This document shows, piece after piece, positions 1 to 5,377 of a DNA stretch of 5,413 bases. Numbering within the stretch: position 1 is the first letter of the stretch; each line of letters opens with the position of its first letter. Made by a program: the position numbers and the translations under genes. Origin of the DNA: Kitasatospora phosalacinea (GTDB lineage: Bacteria; Actinomycetota; Actinomycetes; Streptomycetales; Streptomycetaceae); contig NZ_JNWZ01000127.1 of the NCBI RefSeq assembly GCF_000716545.1, positions 1 to 5,413 of the forward strand, written 5' to 3'. The notes beneath the pieces are model-generated. The model was not told the origin of the DNA, did no database searches, and worked only from the letters and a program-made list of their open reading frames with translations.

Positions 1-89
1 ACCGCCGCTACGAACGCAAGGGCACCCACTTCGCAGCCTTCGCCACCATCGCCGCCACCCTCATCTGCCATCGCAGAATCACCAAATGA
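1..89 (+). pseudogene. IS5-family transposase, C-terminal end (partial at window edge)
   Basis: The frame beginning at base 3 reads RRYERKGTHFAAFATIAATL and continues through ICHRRITK to a TGA at 87-89. A Tyr-Glu-Arg stretch followed by a hydrophobic FAAFATIAATLICHRR tail is the usual C-terminus of IS5-type DDE transposases in Streptomyces. There the tail packs behind the catalytic core and the ORF stops just inside the right end of the element. The catalytic residues lie outside the window, so I cannot tell whether the whole gene is intact; only its last 28 residues are seen. The right terminal repeat should lie in the bases just after the stop. Family assignment rests on this short tail only. 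Confidence 0.7.
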
Positions 90-108
90 GATGGCTTCTG
101 AGGTAGTC
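84..108. repeat. Possible right end of the IS5-type element
   Basis: IS5-type elements end a few to a few tens of bases after the transposase stop. The sequence TGAGATGGCTTCTGAGG, which overlaps the stop codon, has the composition of a short terminal inverted repeat. The matching left end is outside the window, so the exact boundary and any target-site duplication cannot be checked here. Confidence 0.25.
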
Positions 109-231
109 ATGTTCTGTCCTTGAGGTTGAACCCGTGACGGTCGGCCAGCAGCCTTTGCCTGCAAGCGCCGTGGTCGGCGCCGCCGCGGGCGCGGAGTGCC
201 GGCGGGGCGGCCGTCAACGACGACGCCCACC

Positions 232-245
232 ACGCCGGCCGGCGT
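232..245. terminator. 14-bp perfect palindrome just after the esterase gene
   Basis: ACGCCGGCCGGCGT is a perfect palindrome that starts 2 bp beyond the stop codon of the minus-strand esterase. In RNA it could form a short, very GC-rich hairpin with a GGCC loop. There is no U-tract, which is common for actinomycete intrinsic terminators. The position supports a terminator role, but the short stem makes this tentative. Confidence 0.3.
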
Positions 246-247
246 CC

Positions 248-1150
248 CTACTTCTCCAGTTCCGCGGCGACGGCCAGGCCCATGGCGAGCTGGCCCGTCA
301 GGTTCGGATGTGCCGCCATGGTGTTCGGCGCAGGGGTCAACGACTCGATCCACCGCGCCTCCCGCGGTGCACACATGTCGTGACCGATGGTGGAGGTGTA
401 GGTGTCGACGTAGGACACGCCCGCGCCGCCACCCACCCCACGCCGCTCCAGGGCCCGGTTGAGCTTCTTGGCCATGTCCCGCAGCCAGACGAAGTCGCCC
501 TTGGCGAAAGGTACTTCCGCGCAACCGACACCGCTGTCAGGCAGGATGGACGGATAGCCGACCACCAGCACCCTGGCGCCCGGCGCGCGTCGCTTGACGT
601 CGGTGACGACGTCGCGGACACGACCCTCCATGATGTTGATGCGTTCGCTCACCACATCGATGCCGCCCGCGTTGTAGTGATCCTTGCACGGGCTGCCCGC
701 CGGGTTCGAGGACGCGACGAGTACGCACGTGGTGAGAATCGAGGTGAAGCCGACGTCGTTGCCCCCCAGGGTCAGCGTGACCACCTTGGTGGCCGGGGTG
801 ACGGCGTTGGCCTGTGGCGGCTTGGAACCCTGGTAGTTCCAGACGTGCCGCGTGGTGGCGCCACTGCACGTGACGTCCTTGAACACCGCGCCGCCGGTGA
901 ACGCCTTGGCGAACGTCGGATAGCTGTAGCCGGTGCGATCGCAGTAGGCGTCGTCGACCAGAGGCAGCCCCGCGCCGGACGCGTAGGAGTCGCCCATGGC
1001 AACGTATTCACCTCCGGTCGTCTGCTGGATCTGCACCGCCGCGCTGACCGGGGTGTCCGCCGCCGCCGGCTCTGCCAGGGAGAACAGGGCGAGGGGCATC
1101 ACGATCCCCAGCACGGCCCTGCTGCTTCGCGGCCTTGTGATTCGAGCCAT
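248..1150 (-). CDS. Secreted SGNH/GDSL-family esterase or lipase
   Basis: A 300-residue exported serine hydrolase, expected to hydrolyse acyl esters outside the cell. The N-terminus is a Sec signal peptide: basic MARITRPRSSR, a hydrophobic stretch at about 12-26, and a likely cleavage after AEPAAA (residue 31). SGNH block I is GDSYASG with nucleophile Ser55. Block II is TCSGATT with oxyanion Gly97. Block III is GGNDVGF with Asn131. Block V is AAHPN with catalytic His281. Six cysteines at 70, 95, 142, 155, 210 and 260 have the spacing of the three disulfides (1-2, 3-4, 5-6) known from Streptomyces SGNH lipases such as the S. rimosus enzyme. The length fits that group. The ATG at 1150 is preceded by GGAG (1155-1158) at good spacing, and the signal peptide begins there. 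The gene stands alone; its nearest minus-strand neighbour is an orphan fragment about 250 bp upstream. Substrate preference (lipid, short-chain ester or phospholipid) cannot be read from the sequence. Confidence 0.93.
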   Translation of the reverse strand: MARITRPRSSRAVLGIVMPLALFSLAEPAAADTPVSAAVQIQQTTGGEYVAMGDSYASGAGLPLVDDAYCDRTGYSYPTFAKAFTGGAVFKDVTCSGATTRHVWNYQGSKPPQANAVTPATKVVTLTLGGNDVGFTSILTTCVLVASSNPAGSPCKDHYNAGGIDVVSERINIMEGRVRDVVTDVKRRAPGARVLVVGYPSILPDSGVGCAEVPFAKGDFVWLRDMAKKLNRALERRGVGGGAGVSYVDTYTSTIGHDMCAPREARWIESLTPAPNTMAAHPNLTGQLAMGLAVAAELEK

Positions 1151-1400
1151 GTTTCTCCATGAATGTCGGATTGCCGTGCGTGGCCGGTGCGGTCCGCTCG
1201 GACACGCTTCTCACCGCACTACGGTGGCGGGGGCGCGCTGGTTCACCCCTGTCGGCGGCGGCTGGTAACGCGGCCCTGGCACGGAGAGCGGTGGTGGACG
1301 GCTTCGCCTCCCGGCCGCGCCGGCGGCCTGTGCCGACACGGGTTCTCGTCGTCGCCCGTCCTGCGGTGCGGGCGTCCCGCCGGACGGGGGCGGGCCGACC
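1151..1400 (-). promoter_or_regulatory. Upstream region of the esterase gene, no gene seen
   Basis: Reading frames here have no recognisable protein features. On the minus strand this is the 5' region of the esterase. It contains the Shine-Dalgarno GGAG at 1155-1158 and a small dyad, CACCG-N5-CGGTG at 1212-1226, 62-78 bp before the start codon. That is a plausible operator position, but the arms are short. I see no convincing -35/-10 pair. Two GC hairpins further up (1353-1386) are listed separately. Confidence 0.35.
1353..1386 (-). terminator. Candidate terminator hairpins after the orphan ORF fragment
   Basis: Two overlapping inverted repeats lie here: CGCCCG at 1353-1358 with CGGGCG at 1369-1374 (10-nt loop), and CGTCC at 1373-1377 with GGACG at 1382-1386 (loop CGCC). 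They begin 15 bp beyond the TGA of the minus-strand fragment at 1401, and they separate it from the esterase. The two stems share bases, so only one can form at a time. There is no T-run. Confidence 0.25.
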
Positions 1401-1598
1401 TCAGGTCGGGGCGTCGAGAGCTTCGCAGACGTGCCGGATGTAGCTGTGGGCGCGTTCCGCACCTACGTGCCGGTCGCGATGGAGAGCGGCCAGGTCGGCT
1501 CGACACCCAGCGTGACCAGTCAGGACCCTGCCCGGTGGAATGTACGGCACCTCAAACATGCGCACCCACCAGTCGATCAACTTGGAATGCTCCGTTGA
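1401..1598 (-). pseudogene. Unrecognised C-terminal protein fragment or small ORF
   Basis: A minus-strand frame of 65 residues ends in TGA at 1403-1401 and reads like real protein. It has IDWWVRMFEVPYIPPGRVL, then RADLAALHRDRHVGAERAHS, then an amphipathic end YIRHVCEALDAPT. Upstream of about 1598 the frame stays open but its translation becomes arginine/proline-rich shadow sequence, so the 5' part of the gene seems to be missing. About three quarters of its codons end in G or C, which is lower than in the intact neighbours and fits decay or foreign origin. The alternative is a small intact gene: a TTG at residue 7 has GGAG about 10 bases before it, and an ATG at residue 14 would give a 52-residue product. 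I do not recognise the family. It lies 112 bp downstream of the TetR gene on the same strand. Confidence 0.4.
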
Positions 1599-1710
1599 CC
1601 TTTGGGAAAGGCCTCGCCAGCCGGCCAGGCGCTGGGCAGACCCAGGGCGGCGTGAATGGGGCGAGCCGCCGGCTGACGTTCAACGTGGGGGCGTTCGCCC
1701 TTTCGGGAGA

Positions 1711-2325
1711 TCATGCCCCGTCCTGGCGAGGGGGCCTGAGCCCACGCATGGCGAGTTCGACGACGTCCTCGACGTACGCCTCGTCGTCCGGGCGGTGCAC
1801 GACCAGCAGTCGGTAGTACAGCTGGGCGTAGATCAGCTCGATGGCGCGGTACGGGTCGAGGTCGGCGGCGACCTGTCCGTCCGCCTGGGCGCGGCGGATG
1901 CGCTCCGCGACCAGCGCGCTGGCGGGATCGATGAGGCGTTTGCGGAACTCCGCGGCAAGGTCGGGGTCGTGCTGGCACTCGGCGATGATCGAGGCGAGCA
2001 CACTGCGCGTCTCGCCGAGCGTGTCGATCCAGGCGTCTTTGACCATCAGCTTCAGGTCGGCCTCGAAGTCGCCGGTCTGCACGGTTTCGAGGCGTCGGTG
2101 CAGGCGCTTTTCGAGCTGTTGCGCCCACGCGTCGAGGACGACCGCGCCCTTGGAGGGCCACCAGCGGTAGACGGTTCGCTTGCCGACACCCGCGCGAGCC
2201 GCGATCCCCTCCATGCTGACACGCGCCAAGCCCCCTTCGCGGGCCATGCCGAGCGCGGCCTCGAGGATTGCGGCGGCCGCTTGTGGGTTGCGCCGGGCAG
2301 GGTCGGGTGCACGCGTCGTGCTCAT
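1711..2325 (-). CDS. TetR/AcrR-family transcriptional repressor
   Basis: A 204-residue one-component regulator, the normal length for the family. The N-terminal DNA-binding domain covers residues 16-67. Its helix-turn-helix is VSMEGIAARAGVGKRTVYRWWPSKG (36-60), with the typical recognition-helix signature GVGKRTVYRWW. The remaining 140 residues are a helical ligand-binding and dimerisation domain. The stretch from TLGETRSVLASIIAECQHDP to IELIYAQLYYRLLV resembles the TetR_C_11 type found in many actinomycete regulators. The ATG at 2325 has GGAGG (2330-2334) four bases upstream, and no in-frame start further upstream fits better. The gene is divergent from the deacetylase-family gene across 176 bp packed with dyad repeats. 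I infer autoregulation and control of the neighbour, which is the common arrangement for divergent TetR genes. The ligand is unknown. Confidence 0.92.
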   Translation of the reverse strand: MSTTRAPDPARRNPQAAAAILEAALGMAREGGLARVSMEGIAARAGVGKRTVYRWWPSKGAVVLDAWAQQLEKRLHRRLETVQTGDFEADLKLMVKDAWIDTLGETRSVLASIIAECQHDPDLAAEFRKRLIDPASALVAERIRRAQADGQVAADLDPYRAIELIYAQLYYRLLVVHRPDDEAYVEDVVELAMRGLRPPRQDGA

Positions 2326-2336
2326 ATCGCCTCCAT
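2325..2336 (-). promoter_or_regulatory. TetR ribosome binding site inside a 4-codon mini-ORF
   Basis: The strong Shine-Dalgarno GGAGG (2330-2334) that fixes the TetR start at 2325 also lies inside ATG GAG GCG ATA TGA. This 4-codon frame begins at 2336, and its stop overlaps the TetR start as ATGA. The mini-ORF has no clear ribosome binding site of its own, so it is more likely chance than a leader peptide. Confidence 0.4.
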
Positions 2337-2370
2337 GGTGCTGACGAGCTCACGGTATCGCACTGGGGAG

Positions 2371-2450
2371 ACGAACCGGTTCGTGTTGACACGGGCGGGA
2401 TGCCGCGACACGATCCGTGTCGGATCGCGAGCCGATACGGGTCGTGTCGC
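2371..2450. promoter_or_regulatory. Operator cluster between the TetR and deacetylase genes
   Basis: This 80-bp stretch is unusually rich in dyad symmetry. ACGAACCGGTTCGT (2371-2384) is a perfect 14-bp palindrome. CGTGT-TG-ACACG (2382-2393) has perfect 5-bp arms. CGACACG-ATC-CGTGTCG (2406-2422) has perfect 7-bp arms. CGATACG-GGT-CGTGTCG (2433-2449) is the same site with one arm mismatch. The last two are arms of a larger 46-bp imperfect palindrome (2405-2450) centred on TCGCGA. Dyad centres at about 2387.5, 2414 and 2441 are spaced 26.5 and 27 bp apart. TetR-family dimers bind such dyads, and the sites cover the predicted promoter of the deacetylase gene, so repression by the divergent regulator is the simplest reading (inference). 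Confidence 0.65.
2386..2414 (+). promoter_or_regulatory. Predicted promoter of the deacetylase-family gene
   Basis: A perfect -35 hexamer TTGACA (2386-2391) is followed after 17 bp by CACGAT (2409-2414). The latter keeps the A at position 2 and the T at position 6 of the -10 consensus. Transcription would start near 2421 and give a leader of roughly 80 nt. The -35 lies within the CGTGTTGACACG dyad and the -10 within the CGACACG-ATC-CGTGTCG dyad, so a bound repressor would block RNA polymerase directly. Confidence 0.5.
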
Positions 2451-2501
2451 AACGTTCAGCTCCCCCGCCGTCCAACGGACGGTTCCTGCGAAGGGAATCC
2501 C

Positions 2502-3377
2502 ATGCGTAACCGCCTGTACGACTACAGCCCCATCACCGAACGCACGCCCATCCAGTGGCCTGACGGCGCCCGGGTGGCGTTCTATATCGGCCTCAACGTG
2601 GAGCACTTCGTCCTGGGCAAGCCGTCTACCAGCATCAACCAGGGCACCGCGGCGCTCGTCCCCGATCCGCTGAATCACGGGTGGCGCGACTACGGCCCGC
2701 GGGTGGCGATCTGGCGGATGATCGAGTCGTTCGACCGGCACGGCGTGCGCCCGAGCGTGCTGCTCAACTCCGATGTAGCCGAGCACTACCCACAGATTGT
2801 CGAGGCCGGCCGGGCGCGCGGCTGGGCCTGGCTCGCGCACGGCAAGAACAACTCCACCGTGCAGGCCGAGGTCGAGGCGGACGAGCGCGCCTACCTGACC
2901 GAGGTCGTCGAGACCATCGAGAAGGCGACCGGGCAGCGTCCCAGCGGCTGGATGGGACCCGCCCTCAGCGAGACGTTCCGGACCCCGGAGCTGATCGCCG
3001 AACTCGGCCTGCGCTACGTGCTGGACTGGACCGCCGACGACCAGCCGTTCCGGCTGAACGTGCCGGGGCTCCTGAGCGTCCCCTACACCCTCGAACTCAA
3101 CGATCTGGGGCTGTTCACCGCCCACTCCATCAGCGGCCCCGACTTCGTGCGGATCGTCAAGGACCAGCTCGACCAGCTGTACGCGGACTCCGAGCACAGC
3201 GGCCGCGTGATGGCACTGGCTCTGCACCCCTTCGTGACCGGCCAGGCGTTCCGGATGAAGTACCTGGACCAGGCGCTCGAGTATGTCGTCAACCACCCCG
3301 GCGTGTGGACCACGACCAGCGATGACATCGCCGAACACTACGCCCGCACCACCGTTGGTCCCAGCGTCGCCACCTGA
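2502..3377 (+). CDS. Polysaccharide deacetylase-family (NodB/PuuE-like) amidohydrolase
   Basis: A 291-residue cytoplasmic protein without signal peptide, of the NodB-fold carbohydrate esterase 4 superfamily. It is closest in pattern to the PuuE-type branch (allantoinase-like). The PuuE-like landmarks run in order: IGLNVEHF (29-36, motif 1), LAHGKNNS (111-118, motif 2), [12 protein letters not shown] (146-157, motif 3), [10 protein letters not shown] (174-183), VPYTLELND (193-201), and [13 protein letters not shown] (240-252) with [13 protein letters not shown] (268-280). The canonical metal triad is incomplete: motif 2 has His113 but Asn117 where H-x3-H deacetylases have the second His, and motif 1 has Asn-Val-Glu-His instead of Asp-Asp. 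This fits the PuuE branch, where metal ligands are also altered. The expected reaction is hydrolysis of a C-N (amide or ureide) bond; the substrate is unknown. The ATG at 2502 was chosen because AAGGGA (2491-2496) precedes it and homology-like sequence starts there. The frame is open back to 2268, but that part reads through the operator region. Confidence 0.85.
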   Translation: MRNRLYDYSPITERTPIQWPDGARVAFYIGLNVEHFVLGKPSTSINQGTAALVPDPLNHGWRDYGPRVAIWRMIESFDRHGVRPSVLLNSDVAEHYPQIVEAGRARGWAWLAHGKNNSTVQAEVEADERAYLTEVVETIEKATGQRPSGWMGPALSETFRTPELIAELGLRYVLDWTADDQPFRLNVPGLLSVPYTLELNDLGLFTAHSISGPDFVRIVKDQLDQLYADSEHSGRVMALALHPFVTGQAFRMKYLDQALEYVVNHPGVWTTTSDDIAEHYARTTVGPSVAT

Positions 3378-3390
3378 CTGGTAGACCAGT
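3377..3390 (+). terminator. Small dyad overlapping the deacetylase stop codon
   Basis: ACTGGT-AG-ACCAGT begins at the last base of the TGA stop. It could form a 5-bp stem with a TAGA loop. No T-run follows, so this is only a weak terminator candidate and could be a chance dyad. Confidence 0.2.
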
Positions 3391-3648
3391 GGCTCCACTG
3401 CCCGGCCCGGTGCCTCGTCCCGGTGGATCTACAGGGCGTCGGGCCAGGGGGAACGTGGTCGACGTCCGAGGAAATGACACGTCTGTGAAACGGAATCCAC
3501 ACCACCCAGTGTGAGGCACCGTGAGAAGCACCGGGTCAGAGCGGTGGTGCGTGACACAGAAGTTGCGATCCCATGCCCAGCCGCCAACGACCAGTAGCCC
3601 CGTCCGGCCGGACCCCGAGCAACCAGGTCCGGCCCGGCCGGGCCGCCC
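3378..3648. other. Gene-free spacer between the deacetylase gene and the IS remnant
   Basis: No frame here has recognisable protein features. The minus-strand reading continues the ISAs1 frame but no longer resembles a transposase. The part at 3470-3600 is somewhat less GC-rich than its surroundings and may be leftover insertion-sequence or intergenic DNA. I see no tRNA, promoter pair or IS end that I can support. The right part carries the two palindromes listed separately. Confidence 0.4.
3602..3644. repeat. Two tandem perfect GC palindromes
   Basis: GTCCGGCCGGAC (3602-3613) and GGCCCGGCCGGGCC (3631-3644) are each perfect palindromes built on a CCGGCCGG or CGGCCG core, 17 bp apart. They sit at the point where transposase similarity ends on the minus strand. 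They could form strong hairpins that stop convergent transcription, or mark a recombination-prone site. Function is not established. Confidence 0.35.
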
Positions 3649-4063
3649 GTCCACGACTTCGATGCGGCGGATCTCGGAACGTCCGTGGCCGGTGTTCTTC
3701 GTGCGACCGAGGAGCGGGATCCCCTTCCGGGGAAGGGGCTTGAGCTGCCCGCGAAGGCTCTTCTGGTCGCCTTTGGCGATTGCGATGCGGTGCGCCTTTC
3801 GGCTGAGGAGGTACTCGGCGTGATCGCGTTGGGTGTGCATTGCGTCGCTGGTGACGACCACGTCGGCGAGGGCGGCGACGGTGTTCAGCAGCGGCTGGAA
3901 GCAGGTGATTTCGTTGGTCTTGTCGACGACGTCGAGGTGGGCCAGGACCAGACCGGTGACGTGCTCCATCGCGGCGAGCAGGTGGATCTTGCGACCATCG
4001 GCCTCGGCAGCACCGCGCAGGCCCTTGCCTGTCGGCGTTCGCGTGAAAGTGCACGGCAAGGTG
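3649..4063 (-). pseudogene. ISAs1-family transposase remnant, frameshifted and truncated
   Basis: The minus strand from about 4032 to 3649 encodes the central part of an ISAs1 (H-repeat-associated) DDE transposase: [67 protein letters not shown] and [13 protein letters not shown]. Catalytic Asp 2 is in VTSDAMHTQ (codon 3844-3846). The family normally has D-G-K-x-L-R-G-A around catalytic Asp 1. Here the Asp lies in another frame (HANAD) and an extra base at about 4030 separates it from GKGLRGA, so the gene carries a +1 frameshift. The N-terminal domain is missing or unrecognisable, and similarity stops soon after EIRRIEVV, so the third catalytic residue (Glu) and the C-terminus are gone. The remnant cannot encode an active enzyme. 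I found no clear terminal inverted repeats. Confidence 0.85.
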
Positions 4064-4203
4064 CGTGCGAACATGCACATCGCGCCGTGCGCCACGGGGC
4101 CCGGGCCGCCCCCGGTAGGGAGCCCCTTCGGTGCAGGGCTGCGAATGCCCTGGGCGGCAAGGCATGGCCCGTCACCCTGAAGTCGTGGGCGCCCCGGCGC
4201 TCG
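4064..4203. other. Spacer between the ISAs1 remnant and the propeller gene
   Basis: About 140 bp with no recognisable coding. A GC dyad, GCGCC-CC-GGCGC (4189-4200), lies 3 bp beyond the stop codon of the minus-strand propeller gene and is a weak terminator candidate. An intact ISAs1 element would have several hundred bases of N-terminal transposase coding here, so DNA has been lost. Confidence 0.3.
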
Positions 4204-5268
4204 TCACCAGGGCCGGTACGCCGTGATCGGCCGTACGGCGAGGCCCCAGCGCACTGCGATGACCAGGTCCCGGTGGCGGAACAGCAGGTCGCCGCCGCCC
4301 GTGTCCTCGTGGAAGCTGCGGTCGTCTCTCTCGTCGCCGCTGGCCGTGTCGAGGACGTACAGCTCGTCGTTGCCCTTGCGGTTGCCGAGCAGCAGGGTCA
4401 GTCGGCCAGCGGCCGCGTGCAGCGCCGAGACGCCCTGACTGCTGCCCCACGGGTCCGTCCGCCACAGTTGGCCGCCGCTGGCCAGGTCGAAGGCGACGAC
4501 CCGGTCGGCCGAGTAAGCCCGGGTCGAGTAGCGCGCGACGGTGAGCAGCCGGCCGCCGTCGACGGCCACCAGACCCCGGTTCCCCGTCACGAGCTGCCCG
4601 TAGCCGCCGGTGGCCTCGATCTGGGCCTGGGCGCGGCCGTCCGGCCCGAAGACGAGGAAGGCGCCGGCTCCCTTGGACCCGTCACCGATCCGCACCACCA
4701 CCGGGTCAGCGGACACGAAGACCGCGCCCTCGTGCGGCGAGACCGCGGGCCGGGCGCGCAGCGGTACGGTCCAGCGTTCCCGGCCGTCGGCCTGGTCGAA
4801 TGCGGCGAGCTTCTGCTCGGCACCGTCACAGGCGAGTACCGCCAGCACCTGCCGCGCGGTGGCCGCCACCCGGTGCGGAATACAGCCCTGCGGCACCGCG
4901 GCCTGCCAGCGCGGGGCACCGGTCCGCAGGTCGACGGCACGCACCCCGTGGCCGGCCCGCGCGAAGTCGTCGTTCAGCCCGGTGACCGCCGCCGAGGCGC
5001 CGCCGTCGCGGAACACAGCGAGCCCGCCGCCGACCGCGACCAGGTCCGGCTCCGAGGCGATCAGGCCGATCCCCGGTATCCGGGACGTGTGCCACAGCTC
5101 CCGGCCGCTGGTGAGGTCGAGCCCGGTAACGGTGTCACAACCCTTGCCCAGCGGCACCTGGTCGGCCCCGGGCACCGAACTCGGTTCGCCATAGGCAATC
5201 AGCCCGATGCCGCCCTCGACTACAGAGCCGACCGCGCAGATCTCAGAGGGCGTTAAGTCCGTTTCTGG
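4204..5268 (-). CDS. PQQ-type (BamB-like) beta-propeller protein, 5'-truncated
   Basis: The frame shows repeated beta-propeller blade motifs of the form VxAxDxxxGxxxW, typical of PQQ-binding-like or BamB-like domains. Counting from a GTG at 5175, they are VTGLDLTSGRELW (16-28), VRAVDLRTGAPRW (78-90), KLAAFDQADGRERW (122-135), VVAFDLASGGQLW (226-238) and LYVLDTASG (272-280). It ends TAYRPW-TGA at 4206-4204. In actinomycetes such proteins are commonly membrane-anchored or exported with unknown ligands; no quinone-binding function is implied. The GTG at 5175 gives 323 residues, but the same frame stays protein-like upstream: SEICAVGSVVEGG, then IGLIAYGEPSS, back to about 5268. There is no ATG or GTG in that stretch, and the first blade and any membrane anchor are absent. 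I therefore read it as the 3' part of a longer gene whose 5' end was removed by rearrangement. If expressed from GTG 5175 it would be an incomplete propeller. Confidence 0.8.
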   Translation of the reverse strand, partial: PETDLTPSEICAVGSVVEGGIGLIAYGEPSSVPGADQVPLGKGCDTVTGLDLTSGRELWHTSRIPGIGLIASEPDLVAVGGGLAVFRDGGASAAVTGLNDDFARAGHGVRAVDLRTGAPRWQAAVPQGCIPHRVAATARQVLAVLACDGAEQKLAAFDQADGRERWTVPLRARPAVSPHEGAVFVSADPVVVRIGDGSKGAGAFLVFGPDGRAQAQIEATGGYGQLVTGNRGLVAVDGGRLLTVARYSTRAYSADRVVAFDLASGGQLWRTDPWGSSQGVSALHAAAGRLTLLLGNRKGNDELYVLDTASGDERDDRSFHEDTGGGDLLFRHRDLVIAVRWGLAVRPITAYRPW

Positions 5269-5377
5269 TAGCGGCCGCGTCCGGGTTGATCGAGGAGTCC
5301 CTGACGAACGAGTCGTCCCAGGCGGGAGCGGGTGACGTTGATCCCTGCAGCAGCCGCAGGAGTTCGGTGACGTTCAC
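5243..5377 (-). CDS. Short ORF starting at a GTGA overlap, probably a 5' gene fragment
   Basis: A GTG at 5377-5375 opens a 44-codon frame that begins VNVTELLRLLQGSTSPAPAW, continues through DDSFVRDSSINPDAAATRNG and stops at TGA 5245-5243. The start overlaps the stop of the preceding minus-strand gene as GTGA, a classic translational-coupling arrangement, so the start looks real. The final part runs into the propeller coding region in a different frame, so the true gene was probably longer and was cut at about 5268. The opening NVTELLRLLQ resembles the first helix of several small N-terminal domains, including TubC-type docking domains, but it is too short to assign. It could instead be a genuine short peptide gene. 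Confidence 0.35.
   Translation of the reverse strand: MNVTELLRLLQGSTSPAPAWDDSFVRDSSINPDAAATRNGLNAL

Noticed and set aside
134..1162. Long plus-strand ORF opposite the esterase
   Set aside because: Arginine/glycine/alanine-rich translation with no family features; it is the antisense shadow of a minus-strand gene with all SGNH motifs and a signal peptide.
2405..2450. 46-bp palindrome as an RNA attenuator or riboswitch
   Set aside because: The predicted transcription start lies inside it, so neither transcript from that promoter would contain the full hairpin; a DNA operator fits better.
2268..2501. N-terminal extension of the deacetylase-family protein
   Set aside because: The frame is open, but the extra 78 residues would be read from the palindromic promoter region and show no domain features; ATG 2502 has its own ribosome binding site.
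1540..2673. Long plus-strand ORF across the TetR gene and intergenic region
   Set aside because: It is antisense to a clear TetR protein and runs through the operator region into the deacetylase in the wrong frame.
3470..3600. Terminal inverted repeats of the ISAs1 element
   Set aside because: I looked for a matching pair flanking the remnant and found none that I can support.
3685..5256. 523-codon plus-strand ORF across the ISAs1 remnant and propeller gene
   Set aside because: The minus strand carries clear transposase and beta-propeller motifs; this long frame is a by-product of high GC content.
5243..5330. Faint DUF397-like pattern (VRDS..PD) in the same ORF
   Set aside because: Only a few residues match and the conserved Trp/Cys context of DUF397 is absent.
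5243..5377. The 44-codon ORF as a RiPP precursor peptide
   Set aside because: It has no leader-core pattern, no modification-enzyme gene is visible, and its end overlaps propeller coding sequence, which favours a truncated gene.
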